Part shown: in pieces, positions 1-12,121 of the stretch
How the letters are laid out: every line of letters begins with the position of its first letter
Position numbering within the stretch: the stretch's first letter is position 1
Assembly (NCBI GenBank): GCA_036898135.1
Contig: CM072511.1
Coordinates: 78,971,262 to 79,035,261 of the forward strand
Direction of reading: 5' to 3'
Source: Oncomelania hupensis
Taxonomy: Eukaryota > Mollusca > Gastropoda > Littorinimorpha > Pomatiopsidae
Length of the DNA: 64,000 nt
Notes under the pieces: model-generated
What the model was told of the DNA's origin: nothing
Databases searched by the model: none
The model's input: the letters and a program-made list of their open reading frames with translations, nothing else
Program-made: the position numbers and the translations under genes

Positions 1-46
1 TAGGCATGGAATGTCAAGCGATAACATCGCAGTCCGTACGAACAAA

Positions 47-605
47 GCTGGTCAGTTAGTGAGTTATTCATTGCTTACAGGATCTAGCGGACAGCAAAGA
101 GCCGAATCAGGACCAAAAATCAAGACCACAACTTGCCTAAAAGATCCGTACAAAAGATCTGCTGAAACAATCCTAGTGGTAACACTGAAGGCACTCCACC
201 AGCTGGTCACTGTACAATAAAGGCATCTTCGCAGTGTCGCTGAGACTACACTCCAAATTCATCGAACCTCCCGGTTACAAAAACAACACAGAACACGAGC
301 ATGATAAAACATCAATAAACACATACATATAAAATGATTATTTTTTAAAATAATAATATCATAGGAAGCCCTAGTGACCATTTCGCAGAAAGCATCCAAT
401 AATCCTAAGCTGACCCAACAGATCTCATACACAAATGAGGAGTTTTGGAAGAGCTTTTAAAGAAAAAGGGTAGGTGACTGGTCTAGCGAAGAAGAAGATA
501 GCATAGTAGGTTGATAGAACAGAGTAGGAATGAGAAAGAACAAAGGAGAAAGACAGCGACAGTGGGAATTTAAAGCACTACATTTCCAAAAAGTAAGGAT
601 ACTAT
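47..605 (-). mobile_element. Dispersed retroposon, family A, copy 1
   Basis: This stretch is clearly similar over almost its full length to 39941-40490, including blocks around 'AAGATCTGCTGAAACAA', 'ATAGGAAGCCCTAGTGACCA' and 'CAGCGACAGTGGGAATTTAA'. The better-preserved partner has a 13-bp target duplication and a (GATT)n end, which on the minus strand is a 3' tail, so this copy is also placed on the minus strand. No reading frame or clear pol III promoter is seen. It could be the 3' untranslated part of an unidentified LINE. Confidence 0.7.
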
Positions 606-618
606 TTATACAGAACCG

Positions 619-619
619 C

Positions 620-650
<31 letters not shown>

Positions 651-660
651 AAAAAAAAAA
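619..660. repeat. Poly-C run followed directly by poly-A
   Basis: Twenty-two C residues run straight into twenty A residues, just beyond the end of the family A copy. The lengths may be affected by sequencing or assembly. Confidence 0.9.
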
Positions 661-711
661 GCTGGTTGACGACCTGGAGTGAAAAAAAAAGTTTTTAAAA
701 AACATCGCGCC

Positions 712-845
712 CTTACTCCTTCGGAGAAGAGTATAAACCGAGGTCAAGTTCGTGCACGCACGCATTCCATCGCAGACTTTAAAGATCGTGTCGCTCATGT
801 CCTAGGCGCGTGAGTGCCGACTACACAAATACACCCAGGAAGCAC

Positions 846-846
<1 letters not shown>
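712..846 (+). mobile_element. SINE fragment, family B
   Basis: The segment matches, in reverse complement, the body of the tRNA-headed SINE at about 43396-43530. Shared blocks include 'AGAGTATAAACCGAGGTC', 'CATTCCATC' and 'GCTCATGTCCTAG'. The tRNA-like head is missing, so this is a 5'-truncated copy that now ends at a CT microsatellite. Confidence 0.65.
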
Positions 847-847
<1 letters not shown>

Positions 848-930
<83 letters not shown>

Positions 931-942
931 CCACACACACAC
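848..942. repeat. (CT)n then (CA)n microsatellite
   Basis: About 40 CT units (848-928) are followed by a short CA run. The compound array abuts the end of the SINE fragment. Confidence 0.95.
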
Positions 943-2290
943 CCTAAGTCCCCTACCCGGTGGCTCAGAATAGTGCTCGGTTGTCTTGGCGTCAGACTAT
1001 GCTCCCAAATAACTACAAGTAAGCGCTCGGGCGGCTCCAGATAAATCCTGTATTGGCCAGTTCCTTGAGCAGCTCTTGAGCTTGAAAAGGCCTATATAAG
1101 AACGATTAAATAAAACTAAATAAAAATATATACGCATAACTTTAGGAACGAAACTAATTACTACACACTCGTGGACAATATTTGTCCGGTAAGGACTCGG
1201 TGGGTTAACAATTCACAGAAAACATTCATTTGGTCTGGATGCCACATTTATTTGGCAAATGAACTGACCCAACGCATTTGGCAATCCAGTCAACACCACT
1301 GCAGCAATTTGTTTAGTCGATTAATAAACTAGCGTACTCCCGCAATTGAATCATGAACTACAAATCTGACTTTTAATCTTTGACATGCTTAGGAGGTCTG
1401 TTGATTCCAAACTGATTTTTATCATTAACCTGCCCAAAATATAACTCACATTAGTTTCCATGGCATTGGAACTTTATGTATTTCGTACAAATAGCAGGAT
1501 CTTCATTCACATGTACCAAAATTTAAAAGTCAACGTTGATTTCATTATAAAGCTATAGAGTAATTAAATTTACCCCCCACTCCCCCCTAAACACACACTC
1601 ATCCACCTACCCCCTTCATCCTTTCCTCCAAATCCCATTTCCAAAAGCGACAATGTTCGACAGAAAATAAACATATATATAGCACGGTACAGAATGTTAA
1701 CCAGCATCACAAACTAAACAATCTATAAACATTCTTACATAATAAAACACCACAGACGAACAAAAAAAATCATCCCAATTCGCAGCAGAACATAAGTTTA
1801 TTTTGCTACACATTGCTAAAACGCAACAAAAACAAAACAAAGATTTGGTGCACATTTTTGACGAGCCACAGAAAATAAACATAATACACATTCTCAAAAC
1901 TAACCAGAAAATAAACATCGCTACCTAACGTACGTCTCGAAGCGCAACACAGTAAAACATTACACATTCTCAACAACAACAAAAAACAACAACAACAAAA
2001 AAGCAAAGGAAAAGTAAACTTTGTGCACTCTACCCTTTACACTGGGAAATTCAACCCGTAGAAATTAGTTTTTCGCCCGAGGCATGATAGACATTTACAG
2101 CCAATTTATGCCTGACAACAGGCGTAGTTTATTTACAACAGTAAACAGGTGGGCTATGTTCAGTGCCTTTCCGTGTTTCATTTTATTTTATTACATTTGT
2201 TTGTTTGTTTGTTATTCTTTTAAAATGACTAAGATTTACTGATTATACATGTAAGGCGATCCTTTTTATCCCCTCACTTCGATCCATGTG

Positions 2291-2292
<2 letters not shown>
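943..2292. other. AT-rich stretch without a recognised gene
   Basis: No coding region is recognised. A vague tRNA-like box A motif is present near 960-980 but has no matching B box. Degenerate, weakly repeated AAC/ATTC-rich text covers 1700-2010 and reads as low-complexity open frames only. Confidence 0.6.
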
Positions 2293-2380
<88 letters not shown>

Positions 2381-2381
2381 A
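2293..2381. repeat. (TA)n microsatellite
   Basis: About 44 TA units with a single slip near 2372. Confidence 0.97.
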
Positions 2382-2642
2382 ACACGTTTTGCATAATGTA
2401 TAGGTAACGATTGGTGGAAGCTTGTTTAACCTTTTTTGTCATCATCTTTCTTAAGGTTTATTTGGTGTCTTTTTCTTTATATATTCTTGCGTATTATATA
2501 ATCTTGTGTTTTTGTCTTTGCTTCTTTTATTTATCCCTAATTGTATTTATTCTCTTTAATATTATTCTTATTATTAATTAGTTCTCTTATTAATTTTAAA
2601 TTCATTATCTATTTATTATTTACTTCTCTCTCCCTCTCACTT

Positions 2643-2704
<62 letters not shown>

Positions 2705-3254
2705 CCCTTCTCCATCTCATCTTATCATTTTTCCTTCTCTTCCTCATCCTCCTCCTCATTCCGACCCTTCACCTGCGTTATCTCCTTCTTTCTCATTTCC
2801 TTTCTTACTTCTCTCTTCCTCGTCCCATCCTTTCGTCCTTTCACCCCCTCTGTTCATCTTCATAGCGATATACCACGATTGCTCACTCGACAACTGGGCC
2901 GATGCGCCAAAAGTCAGACAGGCCGAGCGGCAATCGGAGTATCAGGGATCCTCCTTTTTACCTCAGGCTGAGGCGCGGAGGTAACTCCCGCTTGCCATGA
3001 TAGGTGCTGTAGGGTGCGCTACTACCTTGGAAACAGTACACGGTTCTCCTGGATAATGCTCGAGTGCAGTTTGCAGGCTTCCTAAATGCCGCGGTTGAGT
3101 AGTTTCGCTTCGGCACCTTGAGCTTTTCAATATTAGATATGCGCGCAGTATAAATCTAATCACTATCCCTCCTAATAACGTAAATCTGAATGACTTTGAT
3201 AACCTACCCTAGTGGGTTCTGCGCTTTGAACTGATGTCATTAAGAAAAAGAAGC
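2382..3254. other. Pyrimidine-rich stretch, CT array, and a LINE-type 3' tail piece
   Basis: A CT array occupies 2644-2699 in a TC-rich region. 2880-3180 is GC-richer DNA of unknown origin. At 3220-3250 the words 'GCTTTGAACTGATGTCATTA' resemble the 3' tail of the LINE fragment ending at 29275, here cut off by the RTE-like LINE. No gene is recognised. Confidence 0.5.
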
Positions 3255-3640
3255 AATTCCGCGTGTTTGCTGTCCACTCCCGCTGACTTCAGTGCTTGTG
3301 CTGCGGGCTCAACGTCTTCTCGAAGAGTTGGGAGGATTTCTTCCTCTTCTCCGTTTTGGAGACATGCTAGAATTCATAAATCTCCGTTTCATGTGTGGTT
3401 GTAAAGGTCAGAGCAGTACTCGTTCCCCCTATCCAAGACTTCTTGTTCTTCTGTAAGGCATATGCCAGACTTTCTTTGGATTGTGGAGACCTTGGGCTGT
3501 TTAACACTAGTCAGCCGCTTCACGGTCTGATATGCCTTCTTGCTGTTGTTCTTGTTCAGACTGTTCTCTATTTCATTGCTTTGCTCTTTTATCCAGTTCT
3601 CTTTTGCTGTGCGCATGCCTTTTTGGATGTCACTGTTGAT
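3255..3640 (-). pseudogene. LINE reverse transcriptase N-terminal linker, truncated
   Basis: The minus strand encodes a lysine- and asparagine-rich linker ('NSLNKNNSKKAYQTVKRL') then 'EEQEVLDRGNEYCSDLYN', a motif typically found just before RT in RTE-like elements. After a frame change comes 'SAGVDSKHAEL', equivalent to the first conserved RT block. Sequence similarity stops at about 3255, where an unrelated plus-strand LINE tail begins, so the catalytic palm is absent. Confidence 0.75.
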
Positions 3641-5438
3641 TTATCGGTAGGCATCAGCTTCCTGTGAGGTGTTCTTTTTTTTCATCTCTCTTCGTTTATC
3701 ACACAGGTCTAAAACTTCAGGTGTGATCCACGGTTTCACCTTTGGGAGGTGCTTGCCAAGGATCTCAGTGGTGGCATCTGTCACAGCCGAGTTGGTGGTA
3801 GTCGTGGTGTTGACATCTACTTCACCAGCTCCCAAAATGGGCAGTGGTGCAAATTTCCCTCCAATTATGGCTTGGAATATTTCTGCCACCTCTGGGTCTT
3901 GCACTATGTCCAGGTCGAACTTCAGTCTGGTGCACTTTGCGGTGTTTGTTCTCTTCAAGTGGAGCCGGAAGGACATTCCGAGATCGTCGAGATCGTAGTC
4001 ACTTCCGATGTCTGCTCCTTGGAAAGGTGCGTGACCTGCCAGTGTTGATGCTTGATCTGAAGCGTGTCTTGACCACGATGTAGTCAATCTGATTGTGATG
4101 CTCCCCGTTGTCTGTGCCGTCGTCTGGATTTTTTGTGGAGACAAAGCGTGTTTGCCAGTATTAGATTGTTGTATCTGGCAAACTCTAAGAGTATCAGACC
4201 CCTGTCATTTGTCTTGTTGCAGTAGGGCCCACATGTGTCTCCACAGTTGTGGTGCGCATCTTGGCCAACTTTGGCATTCCAGTCACCTTGCACTATAACT
4301 ATGTGTTACACCCGTTGTTGGTTTTTATCAGTAGTTGATTCAGCCCCGATGCTTGAACTCGGATTCATTTATTCACGCAATCTGTTCCCTCAGCAACAAG
4401 GCAGGAGTCGTCGTATGAAGTTTTCCAACTTTATTCAGCGTACATCAACAACTGCATACAATCGCTCAATCGCTTTTCACTTCCTCTCTTTCTCTCAATT
4501 GAAACAGTGCAGTACATATATAATCTCTCTATACTCGAGAGAACATTCGAATGTTCGAGCGTGACGCAATTATAACCAATCAAAATAAACTTCGTCATCA
4601 CTGTCATACGTCATACAACTTTCTTCATCATAAAAGAATCTCTCAGCTTCCAGTGGATCTATATAGATGCTCCAATAACCAACGAACATTATCAACATTA
4701 TACAAAGCTTCTTCTATAACTACAACGCAAAATCAAATCAAAGGTAAATACACTGTTATTGAATGCTTTGCAAAACGAAACGATCGGATCTATCGTGCGC
4801 GTCTCACAGGTACTATCTTGCACGTCTCACAGGTAACACTATGATTTTCATCGGCACTTGGTCAAGGACAGCCTGTAGATGTTCATAGAAATCCTCGACT
4901 TCGCTGTCGTCATAGTCGGCTTGGATGATGGGGATATTGAAAGAGGCTGCTCTCAGACGGATGGTAACGAGTCTACTGGAGACTAGGCGGCAACCCATGA
5001 CAGTGGCTAGAATGTCTTTGTGGACCAAGAAACCAACGCGTGTTCGTGCCCGTAATCTCTACCGCTGAAATAAAGATTGTGGCTTTTGTCGGTCGTTGTT
5101 TCACCTAGGCTTTTCCATCACAGATAGCTGATACCTAAAATGTTCCAACGGTAGTGGTCCAGCTCGTTGGCCAGTTCTTCTAATTTTCCATCCGCAGCTA
5201 TGGTCCTCAAATTCCAGGTTCCTATGACGATGTTGTCTCTCGTGCGGATCCTGCTAAGTTGTCCATCAGTAACACACTTATCACCTCCGAAGTGGTGGCC
5301 AACGGAAGGCGCGGACCTTGGTGACCAGGACGATGACCGATCCGGTATGGAGTGAATGGTTCTATTCATCATGCAGTGTGTCTTGGGCAAGAAAGACCTG
5401 GCAGGGGCCATTCTCTCCAGGCTGTTGGCCACAGCCAA
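3641..5438 (-). pseudogene. LINE endonuclease (exo/endo/phosphatase fold), broken
   Basis: Minus-strand pieces carry the endonuclease signatures in order. 'IGTWNLRT' (5190-5230) is the metal-binding start of the fold, 'GDWNAKVG' (4260-4290) is the central catalytic motif, 'NQIDYI' (4070-4090, in a shifted frame) and 'GSDYDL' (about 3985-4010) are the late motifs. The similarity is to the endonuclease often annotated as craniofacial development protein 2-like, i.e. the RTE/BovB type. The enzyme nicks target DNA to prime reverse transcription. At least three frame changes plus the LTR insertion make it non-functional. Confidence 0.85.
4304..4838 (-). mobile_element. Solo LTR of the Gmr1-like family
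   Basis: The 535-bp segment starts TGTTAC and ends GTAACA. In reverse complement it resembles the LTR of the element at 23441-28966: 'GATTCAGCCCCGATGCTTGAA' at one end and 'AAATCAAAGGTAAATA', 'GATCTATCGT' at the other. It is flanked by the perfect 5-bp duplication CTATG (4299-4303 and 4839-4843). No internal region remains, so it arose by LTR-LTR recombination. It sits within the endonuclease of the RTE-like LINE, whose frame continues on both sides. Confidence 0.92.
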
Positions 5439-5650
5439 AATCCACGAGTACAGTGTGGCTCGTCTTGACCCCGAGCACGTGGTCGTTGAACCTGTAGAAA
5501 CATGAGGTTCCTCTGTCCTGGCCGGTTACTTCTGTGTACTTTCGCCCAGTGATGCCGTGCATGACATCACCCCTGTTAGTCGCCTCTTACGACACGCCGG
5601 GGAAAGTTGGGTCTATTCTATTCAGTGCCCGAACCCACAGGGCCAAGACC

Positions 5651-5884
5651 ACAATTGATATAATGCATATTTCTGGAGCTCATTTTATGCTTATCTAATG
5701 TTTATAAGATTCTTGTAAAGTAAAAATAACTGCACTTTTGCGCCCATTAAATAAATAAATAAAGATATAAATATCTGCACACAAACGGTTAAGCGAGCAG
5801 GTATAGTAAAATAAATAATTGCAACTGCATTAATACAGAGAAAAGAGTAAAGTATTATTCTCTTTAGATAAATGTGTAATGTAT

Positions 5885-5921
<37 letters not shown>

Positions 5922-6004
5922 GTTCTTTCAATTTATATGAATAATTTAACTAGTCATATTAATCAAATTGGTAGTCATGGAGTGCAACTGATGCCGGGTC
6001 TATT
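5651..6004. other. AT-rich spacer with a CT array
   Basis: No gene is seen. A CT array lies at about 5884-5921. Confidence 0.7.
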
Positions 6005-7470
6005 GGAGTTGTTTTTGCTTTTATTTGCAGATGTCAACCACATCCTCTGGTTTGCAAAATCAATTGAATTCATTAAAGACATGTTGATGGGTATTAAAAA
6101 ATGAATGTAAATCTTGATAAAACAAAAGTTATGGTTTTTAGGAAGGGAGAAGAAAAAAAGTATTATGACAGTAAGCAACTAGAAGTGGTGAATAAGTATT
6201 ACTATCTTGGTCTCACATTTACAACCAAACTTAATGTAAAACAGGTGACAGAACACATGGTCGCAAAAGCTGCAAAAGCGTTAGTTGCCTACTGGAAGCT
6301 TTTTACAACTATAAAGAAATGTTTAAAGACATTTTTAAAATTTTGAGGCAAAACTTCAGTCCATTGTTCTATATGCTTCAGAGGGGTGTTAGGGTGGGGT
6401 ATTCACAAGCTTGACACTATTAAACGAATACACTTGTATGCATGTAAGAAATGTTTAAACGATCCAGTTAAAAATTCACAAAATGATACATGTTGAACTC
6501 GGTAGATACCCAGTTTACATTAATGCATACGTCAGATACATTAAATATTGGTTCCGATTATTACACTTAGATCACAATAGATTACCAAGGCAATCTTATA
6601 AAATGTTATATACTTGAGATGCTAATGATGTGAATGTTGGGCTTCTTGTATTAGATACATTTCAGTTTGGGCTTGAATATTTAAATCAAGGAGTTGGGAA
6701 TGTATCTGTTTTTCTTATAACATTTAAACAAAGATTGATTGACATGTATAGACAGGTTGGGTTGGCCTCAATAAGAGATGAAAATTGAAGAAAACATTTG
6801 TTTCAACCAAGAAGATAAAAATAGATTTTCTATTTATAATACCTTTAAATGTGTACTTAAATGTGAAATTTAATTTTCAAATCTTGATGTATATTGCTTT
6901 AGAGTAACTTTACACGAGCAAGGACAAATTCATTACCGATTAATGACAATTTGTGTCGTTATAATGTCTCATCTGCTGATAGATTTTGCGTTTGCTTTAA
7001 AAATACACTTGATGACGAAGATCATGTTTTTTATAAGTGCTTGCTGTATTCGGATATTAAGGAGAAATATTTGGAAATTTTTGTCAGCAAGCCGTTACAA
7101 GGTTTACTGGCAGGTACATATATAAATATTATCTGTAATTGTGCCTCATTTATTTGTCATTCCATGTCAAAAAGGCGGCACTTTGTAGATGGCTGATACA
7201 TTGTTTTGTACTGTCTGATATATGAAAAGGGAAAGAAAAATTAGAAGAGGTGGCGAGGAAGACAAACCCAATTTTGTTTAAGTACTTTTGTAGTTGTTTG
7301 TTCTTAGCTTGCTTTCATAGATTGATTTAGGCGGGGGCGGGGTGTGTGGGTGGGGAAAGTAGTGACTATTTGAGTTTTGGGATAGGTATAGGGGAGGAGT
7401 GTAGTAGTGTGAATGTTTATGTACATTGTACCGAGGCCTGTGGCTTGTATGTACAAATACATTTTGAAGT
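6005..7470 (+). mobile_element. Decayed non-LTR retrotransposon, RT C-terminal half and 3' UTR
   Basis: The plus strand starts at the palm motif block (a degraded FADD-type motif, here reading FADV, near 6025). It continues with 'VNLDKTKVMVFRKG' and 'KYYYLGLTFT' (6100-6220), blocks typical of LINE RT thumb regions. Further pieces in changing frames include 'ELGRYPVYINAYVRYIKYW' near 6495-6555. A cysteine/histidine-containing end ('CVCFKNTLDDEDHVFYKC', 6987-7045) resembles the zinc-knuckle-like C-terminus of such proteins. Several stops and frameshifts are present. The UTR ends at a CT array near 7470. The clade is not assigned. Confidence 0.8.
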
Positions 7471-7680
7471 CTCTCTCTCTCCCCCCTTCTTTCTCTCTCT
7501 CTTAGTATTGATTTCCTTCTAAAAATGTACCACATTCAGTTCAACCATCGCAGTAAAATGCACACAAGCAAACTTAAAAGAGAATAGTTTTAATTGTATC
7601 GAGATAGCATTGAACATTGGAACGCATAATAGAATAGAGAGAGGATTTTTTCCCTCAAAAGCCTGGGGTCTTACAACTTG

Positions 7681-7683
<3 letters not shown>

Positions 7684-7716
<33 letters not shown>
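7684..7716. repeat. (GA)n microsatellite
   Basis: About 16 GA units. Confidence 0.95.
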
Positions 7717-7719
<3 letters not shown>

Positions 7720-8416
7720 CGAGTTTTTTTTTAGGGGGATGGGTAGGAGGAGGAGGGGATAGACGAGGGTGATAGGTGAGAGTGCCACTACAATTTTTTT
7801 AAACAAAATTAACTTCCTAAGTTGACGAAGCGCAAAGTCTATTAACAAGCAAAACGGCTTTAGCACTCGCTGTAAGATTGTTAAACCCAGAAACCGATGT
7901 TTTAGACAAAGAGGCCTTTTATAAGGAACAATACATAACAACATTTTAAAACGTAAAGCCTGTTAAGCACACAGACCAACGATTTGAACAAAGGTTCTCT
8001 CTTTTTTTCATCTTGGAAGGAACAACAGAAAGAAAATCCTTCTTTGGAGGGGCCAGGGTCAGTGACTTGCTGTGTTGAGGTCCTGTGTACCTGCACATCA
8101 ATATGGTGGCACGTGAATGAACCGAAACAGTGTGGCAGGTGACAAAAAACTAAAACTCTCTGTATTACACGGAAAACTAAACACATGCAATAGATTTTTA
8201 CCTACTTTCCAGTGCAACCAAAGATCTACATAATATGTGTAGATCATGCCGTGAATTTTTTTAAATTCATTTTATTATTTATTTATTTAAGTTTATTTTA
8301 TTTTATTTTATTTTAAAGTTATATTTTATTTACTTTATTTTTTTACTGCTTTATTTTCTTTTGATTTATTCGATACCTTGTAATATTTCATTTATTTATT
8401 ATTTATTTATTTAATC
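7717..8416. other. No recognised gene; (TTTA/TTTTA)-rich end
   Basis: 7717-8250 shows nothing recognisable. 8259-8416 is degenerate TTTA/TTTTA repeat. Confidence 0.6.
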
Positions 8417-8515
8417 GTTCTTATTTAGCCCCCTTTCTTCTCAAGAGCTACCCACGGCGCTGGCTAAAACAGGATCTAACTTAAGTTGCCGAGGCGTCCA
8501 CTAGTTTGAATCCGT
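8417..8515 (+). repeat. Dispersed repeat, family C, copy 1
   Basis: Similar to 20936-21060: both read TTCTTAT, then a CAAAGCGCTGG/CACGGCGCTGG block, then 'AACAGG.TCTAA.TTAAG/TCAAG' and a CCGAGGCG/CCAAGGCG block. It is probably an old SINE or LINE tail. Confidence 0.55.
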
Positions 8516-11298
8516 CTAGAACATAAGAATCGTTTTTTTTAAGTCTGTGCGATGGAATGCTGCTGCGTTCTTTATTCTTCTTTTTTTAAAGAGTGAAATG
8601 AGTTTAACAGTTTTTAACGAATGGCCCGAAAGTGCCGGTTTCGTGGGCTATAAAACACGTATAGTATTTTAAAAGTATCCTTTACTTTATTAACTGTCCT
8701 TAGGCGTAGTCCAGCTTTTCAAAGTTGGAACTATCAGCAAGAAACTGGAAGTGTTAGTACTTTAATAATAAATATACTAAGCTAGATTCACATTATAATG
8801 TAAAGAGATAAAATTTTACAATTACATTATTTATTATTTTCAAAATAAAATAAAATAAAAATAAAATCAAATAAATACATTAATTAAATAAAATAAAACA
8901 AACAAATAAAATAAAGTATTAAACAAAACCCTGCTTGTAGCTCGTGTGTAATTGTTTACCAACAGGAGAGCATTTTCCATAGGTGGCCAATACTTCTTGT
9001 AAATTTTGCATTAAAAATAGAATACTTTTCAGTCTATATCGCCCTTGTTTTTCTTCGATCTCTTCTCCTTTTCTGTCCCCCTTTTTTCGGCCCTTCTTTG
9101 TCTCTGGATCAGAGGTATTAGCGTGCCCGTCTCGGGCTAGTGCGTTCGGGCACCCTACAATCTGGGCTAGTCACGTCATTCTGCAGTCTGTATGCAACCG
9201 GAGACGCCTGCCTTCCTTCGCCATTCACAACTTTTAATGGCCCTGCAAAGTTCTTGTCTTCCCTCAGTATGCACTCGATTTGTGAACACAGTTGTTATTG
9301 TTTTCAAACTTTCCGACCAACAAGTTCTGGTTTGCCTACAACTAGTGATGGATTCCTAGATTCCGATGAGATGTATCTGAGAGACAAACTTAAAAAAAAA
9401 CAGTAAGCACGAGAGAAACATAAATTTCATTAATTAGCCTCTTTGCGAGAGAAACATTCCTTATAAAATCTAGTGAGATCTCTTAATCAAATGATAAGAA
9501 CAGTGTAAATTTCAGTGGTGAGTGAAAGAAATGTCTTGAAGGAAAATGGACTGAGAGTTGTGCTCTAAAAACATAATTATCAAGCGCTTCTCGAAACCAA
9601 AATATATCATTATACTATCCAATCATGAATGAGGCACTGAGTAATCAATTCCTTTAAAAACATTATCGTGTGGGTAAAAAGTTTTTTTTAAGAATTTTTT
9701 TTAATTAATGTAAATGCTATTACTAGTTTTACGTCTCTAATTCTTGCTTAAACGCCACCTTGTATTCCATGCCGCATTATGTACACAAGTAGTCAGTATA
9801 TTACATAATAACCATTCGCTGCTTTCTCAAACTGCAAGGTATCAACAAACTAGTGTGCTTATATAACAGCTCCTTCGTCCCCCTTGCTGTAAACAGTGAG
9901 TATACACTCTTCAGTTGCTTGATCTTGCGTGGCCCCTTTTGTGGCAAAGATCAAGCGCCGAGGTAACCATTACAAAATCCTACTGTTGACCTGGATTGGA
10001 GGGGGAAGCTTTACGCCCGAGTTTCCCCGCACGCCACATTTATTGTCAAGAACACGGGTGACGTCCTTTGGTGCACTGCACTGCTTTGACACTTAGTACG
10101 GGGACAGGCGGAGCCTCCGGCGTTGTCCTCTGCAATCGCTGATACTCGGATGTAAGGACAGGGCAAAACGCACACAGGAAGCAATAACATGCAAACAGCA
10201 ATTTAGAAACATTTTGGGCGGGAGAAAGACGGGCAGAGGTTTGTGGACAGTAGGGGGAGAATATGGGTGGAGGGGGAGAACATGGGAGGGAGGAGTGGAG
10301 GGACTGGAAGTATGGGATTCGGGAAAAGAGGTCAAAAGAGCACAAAGGAAACAATGGTTTGGAAACTTTCATCTAGAAAAGCACAAAGCAAGCGTTACAA
10401 ATATTGAACACGAACAAAGATTTATTGTAAATTATTTGTCAGTATAAGTACAAGAGCAATCCAGTGTAGGGAATCGATAACATGCCAATATGAAACTGTA
10501 AAAGGCAACCGGTAATATTAACAACATACAACCTGGCGAGTTTCAAACTTTTTGTGAAGAAGAGATTCATGTTTCAAAGACCCAGTTATGAGCTATTATA
10601 TACACAAATAATAGTGCTTTCGGAAACATTCATAGAATTCTGAAAAAATTGTTTGTACAATACTAAAGAGTTATAAAATGGTTTCACGAGTTACACTCTT
10701 CGACCTTCGCCTATTAAAGCCATTCACAACTTCAACATTCTCATTAACGTTAAAGATGAAAAAAAAGAAGAAGACAACAGCAGAAGACAAAAAGTGTGCA
10801 CTCAATTTTGTAATTTAGTGAGGCTGTGATAAGACAATGAGGTGCAAATTGTATTAGAATTATATAACAAAATATGACATCTACAAACAAGAACATTGGA
10901 AAAAAGAAGAAAGAAATAAAAAACATTATTTTTTATTTTATTTTATTTACCTTATTGTCCCTTTTTTAATAGGGAAATTACACGGTAGTGTGTTCAGTAC
11001 ATTTCTCATAAATATATACTATACATTAAAACAAATGAAAGAAGAAAAAAAAGCCCTCTGTAAATTACATTGAAAACAACCTGGACATGTTTAAATTAAC
11101 AGAATTCGGCTATACAGGGCATTAAGCACACAACACTGCACAGAACCTCAAGCATTTTTTCCCTTAAATTTGCATTTTATTTATGACTGCATACGCATCT
11201 TCACAATAAATCACGACGGAGTTGACGCATACGGCCTTATAATTGCCGGAAATAGTTATCATTTATAAACACGAAACAGTATTAGCATCGTAAAGTGT

Positions 11299-11301
<3 letters not shown>
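8516..11301. other. Long AT-rich stretch without a recognised gene
   Basis: It contains AAATA/AATAA-rich DNA (8835-8925), tRNA-like wording near 9110-9160 without a full fold, and a TTTTA run near 10925-10945. A G-rich, purine-biased patch lies at 10210-10335. Open frames here are short and of no recognised family. Confidence 0.55.

Positions 11302-11370
<69 letters not shown>
11302..11370. repeat. (CA)n microsatellite
   Basis: About 34 CA units with one interruption. Confidence 0.97.
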
Positions 11371-11372
<2 letters not shown>

Positions 11373-11816
11373 CACATTTAAACCCCAAATCGGAACATGT
11401 ATTTATCAACTATAATATGCCACCGTCCATGATGTGCCCAGTTAAGTTTTGTGAATGTTATATACATAAGTTTTTGTCCCCCTTATTCTTCAGTCTAATT
11501 TATTTTTCACCTATCCGTCTTTAAATTATTTTTTTTAATCTCATTGAGCATGCTATAGTACAGCATGGACAATCAATTTTGTATTTGTCTGATTATTCTC
11601 GTTTTCGTCTTCTTCCCCAGTCCTTCTCCTCCTGATGTTTCTCATCGTCATCTTTTAATGTACTCCTCTTTTTCTTCTCCTCTACTTCCTCCATCTTTGT
11701 TTTGTTTTGTTTTGTTGGTGTAGGGAGGGTGTGCGCGGATATCTAGGCTAAATGCGCTGTGAGGACGCTTTCTGGTGCGACTGTTTATGCTCTGTATAAT
11801 AGTCAGCAAGTTCACT

Positions 11817-12050
11817 TTCATTCATTCATTCATTCATTCATTCATTTATTCATGTATTCATTCATTCAATTCATTCATTCATGTTCTTCTTCCCCACCTC
11901 TTCTTATTCCTTTTTGATTCCTCTCCCCCTTTCCCCCCTTTTCTCTTTGTTTCCTCATGCTTTATCTTATTCATGTTTATCACCTTCTTCTTCTTCTTCT
12001 TCTTCTTCTTCTTCTTCTTCTTCTTCTTCTTCTTCTTCTTCTTCTTCTCC
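11817..12050. repeat. (ATTC)n, then a pyrimidine tract with (TTC)n
   Basis: ATTC repeats fill 11817-11880. About 22 TTC triplets fill 11983-12050, so the GAA strand is the minus strand. Every other long GAA array in this window has GAA on the plus strand. Confidence 0.95.
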
Positions 12051-12121
12051 TCCTTTATCTTCCTCCTCTTCCTCCTCCATACTTCTTGCTTTCTCCTCTT
12101 TTTCGGTATAATTATAGTCAC

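Larger units (their letters stand above)
3255..5650 (-). mobile_element. RTE-like non-LTR retrotransposon, 3'-truncated, interrupted by a solo LTR
   Basis: Read on the minus strand from 5650 downwards, this is a LINE whose protein pieces sit in consecutive order but different frames. A 5' leader with 'GTCGTAAGAGGCGACTAA' (a motif typical of RTE-like elements) comes first, then an apurinic-type endonuclease, then the linker into RT ('SAGVDSKHAEL' near 3260-3290). It stops before the RT catalytic motifs. Frameshifts and stops show it is dead. Most RTE proteins are about 1,000 residues, so more than half is missing. A 535-bp solo LTR sits inside the endonuclease. Confidence 0.85.

Noticed and set aside
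457..798. Minus-strand 113-codon frame
   Set aside because: Crosses the poly-C/poly-A run and parts of two retroposons; not a gene.
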